Source: Planctomycetota bacterium (GTDB taxonomy: Bacteria > Planctomycetota > Phycisphaerae > Tepidisphaerales > Tepidisphaeraceae). Taken from it: DNA of 7,076 nt. Of this stretch, positions 5,913-7,076 are shown in pieces. The notes beneath the pieces are model-generated. The model had not been told where the DNA came from. It did no database searches and was given only the letters and a program-made list of their open reading frames with translations. Position numbers and translations under genes: made by a program. Position 1 is the stretch's first letter. The number at the start of each line of letters is the position of its first letter. Location of the stretch: contig JAEZED010000184.1 of assembly GCA_023417885.1 (NCBI GenBank), forward strand, positions 1-7,076. Reading direction: 5' to 3'.

Positions 5913-6968
5913 ATGAGTTCAACGACAGGAACGGCCGGTGAAAGCGGCATGGCGGTGCCGGTGGCGGTGATCGGTTGCGGGAGAATGGGCAGGCTCCATG
6001 CCCGCGTCTACTCGCAGATGCCCCACGTGAAACTTGTCGGCGTCGTCGATGCCAACCGCGCCGCCGCCGAGCAGACGGCGAGCGACTACGGCGGGCGCGC
6101 GTTCGCATCGCCGGCAGAGCTGTTGGGCGAGGTTCGCGCCGTGACGATCGCGACGCCGACGGTGACGCATGCCGAGGTGGCGGCCCCGCTCCTGGAGGCG
6201 GGCGTGGCCTGCCTCATCGAGAAGCCGCTGGCCCAGGATGTCGCCTCGGCCCGCCGCATCGTCGAACTCGGGAAGAAGCACGGCGCGGTCGTCCAGGTCG
6301 GTCACATCGAGCGATTCAACCCGGCGGTGCGGTCGCTGCGCAAGCTGGAGATTCACCCGCGTTTCATCGAGGTGACGCGGATCAGCCCGCTGACGTTCCG
6401 GAGCATCGACGTCGGCGTGGTGCTGGATGTGATGATCCACGACATCGACATCGTGCTGAGCCTGGCGCGCAGCAAGGTGGCCCGCATCGACGCGCAGGGC
6501 GTCAGCCTCATCGGCGGGGGCCAGCCCGGGGCGCCGGCGGAGGACATCTGCTCGGCGCGGCTCACCTTTGAGAACGGGTGCGTGGCGGATCTGACGGCGA
6601 GCCGGCTATCGCTCAAGACGGAGCGCCGCCTGCGCGTCTTTTCGCCCGAGGCTTACGTGTCGCTCGACTACCAGAAGAAGTACGGCATCGTCGTGCGCAA
6701 GACGGGGAATCTCGAGGCGATCCGGCAGACGGTGGACCGTATCCGCGGCGGGGAGATCCAGGATTTGGCCTCGCTCGACTACACGAAGCTCGTGAAGGTC
6801 GAGGAGCTGACGATCGATGACGTCGAGCCGCTGCGCGCGCAGAACGATGCGTTCATCCGCTGCGTGACGCACGGCGAGGCGCCCATCGTCAGCGGGGAGG
6901 ACGGCCTGGCGGCGGTCGAGGTCGCGGAGCGCATCGTCGCGTCGATTCCCCCGCACGCGCTGGAGTGA
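5913..6968 (+). CDS. Gfo/Idh/MocA oxidoreductase, GnnA-like
   Basis: NAD(P)-dependent sugar oxidoreductase of 351 residues. The Rossmann fold opens with VAVIGCGRMGRLHARVY (17-33; GxGxxG at 21-26) and ends its second strand in VVDAN. The family motif EKP is at 103-105, and the candidate catalytic segment VLDVMIHDIDIVLSL (170-184) has His176 and Asp177. VGHIERFNPAV (129-139), DICSARLTFENGCVADLTASRLS (211-233) and RLRVFSPEAYVSLDYQ (239-254) resemble the subgroup containing GnnA. GnnA oxidises the 3-position of UDP-GlcNAc so that GnnB can add an amino group, giving the diamino sugar used in some lipid A. That substrate is inference from pattern, and neither gnnB nor lpx genes are in view. ATG 5913 gives a 12-residue extension before Met13; starting at Met13 (5949) would also give a normal N-terminus. 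The TACCAT box supports 5913. Confidence 0.87.
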   Translation: MSSTTGTAGESGMAVPVAVIGCGRMGRLHARVYSQMPHVKLVGVVDANRAAAEQTASDYGGRAFASPAELLGEVRAVTIATPTVTHAEVAAPLLEAGVACLIEKPLAQDVASARRIVELGKKHGAVVQVGHIERFNPAVRSLRKLEIHPRFIEVTRISPLTFRSIDVGVVLDVMIHDIDIVLSLARSKVARIDAQGVSLIGGGQPGAPAEDICSARLTFENGCVADLTASRLSLKTERRLRVFSPEAYVSLDYQKKYGIVVRKTGNLEAIRQTVDRIRGGEIQDLASLDYTKLVKVEELTIDDVEPLRAQNDAFIRCVTHGEAPIVSGEDGLAAVEVAERIVASIPPHALE

Positions 6969-6973
6969 CGGCG

Positions 6974-6987
6974 TGCGTCGCGACGCA
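6974..6987. other. Perfect 14-base palindrome after the oxidoreductase gene
   Basis: TGCGTCGCGACGCA is its own reverse complement and begins 5 bases after the stop of the oxidoreductase gene. The flanking G and T add a wobble pair. As RNA it would form a stem of at least five base pairs. A TTTT run occurs only 18 bases later (7006-7009), too far for a standard terminator. It could be a protein-binding site or a transcript 3' hairpin. Confidence 0.35.
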
Positions 6988-7026
6988 TCCCGGATAAGGC
7001 GCCCATTTTCGCAAGGCATCCACGCG

Positions 7027-7076
7027 ATGTTGCCGCTCAGCGTCAACAGGAGAACGCAGGCCGGCGACCTCATGGG
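7027..7076 (+). other. Possible first codons of a following gene, cut by the window end
   Basis: An ATG at 7027 opens a frame with no stop to the last base; AAGG at 7013-7016 lies 10 bases before it. The same frame is open back to a GTG at 6973, which overlaps the palindrome. The visible residues (MLPLSVNRRTQAGDLMG) match no family I recognise. With so few codons in GC-rich DNA this may be chance. Confidence 0.2.

Noticed and set aside
5870..5941. A 23-codon ORF starting with ATG right after GGAGG (5865-5869) in the foldase/oxidoreductase gap.
   Set aside because: There is no spacing between GGAGG and the ATG, so ribosome binding would not work. It lies inside the hairpin and overlaps the oxidoreductase start, with no recognisable product.

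Overview
The window is a GC-rich, gene-dense stretch of a Gram-negative-type bacterial chromosome. It carries six complete protein genes and possibly the first bases of a seventh. The outer-membrane-style lipoprotein with a foldase domain and the lipid-A-associated oxidoreductase point to a diderm. Very high GC, mixed gene orientations with few operons, and start codons lacking Shine-Dalgarno sequences fit Planctomycetota (perhaps Phycisphaerae). That assignment is inference, because there is no rRNA or other marker gene here. I see no CRISPR array, tRNA, insertion sequence or phage gene.

Layout. 76-1956 (+): a multi-membrane-span glycosyltransferase of the ArnT/PMT (GT39-like) type with a soluble C-terminal part. 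1967-2671 (-): ElbB/ES1-family DJ-1-like protein, convergent with the first gene and only 10 bases away. 2672-2836: a divergent intergenic gap that folds into nested inverted repeats. 2837-3286 (+): ArfB-type stalled-ribosome rescue hydrolase with GGQ and a basic tail. 3287-3340: a convergent gap with a perfect 11-bp hairpin. 3341-4255 (-): calcineurin-like metallophosphoesterase. 4256-4430: a divergent promoter gap. 4431-5837 (+): a lipoprotein of the SurA/PpiC foldase type whose parvulin domain appears to lack the catalytic histidines. 5838-5912: a gap with a compound hairpin. 5913-6968 (+): Gfo/Idh/MocA oxidoreductase resembling the lipid-A-linked GnnA group. 6969-7076: a 14-base palindrome and an open frame running off the end.

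The genes do not form one pathway. Three have a loose cell-envelope theme: the lipid-linked-sugar glycosyltransferase, the envelope foldase lipoprotein and the GnnA-like sugar-nucleotide oxidoreductase. The others are housekeeping or stress genes: ElbB, ribosome rescue and a phosphoesterase. No clear new multi-gene system is visible.

The most interesting signal is regulatory. Four of the six genes, on both strands, have a TANNNT hexamer ending 6-8 bases before the start codon, the spacing expected if transcription starts on or next to the start codon (leaderless mRNA). Three of the four have no Shine-Dalgarno. Second is the nested inverted-repeat structure between elbB and the arfB-like gene.
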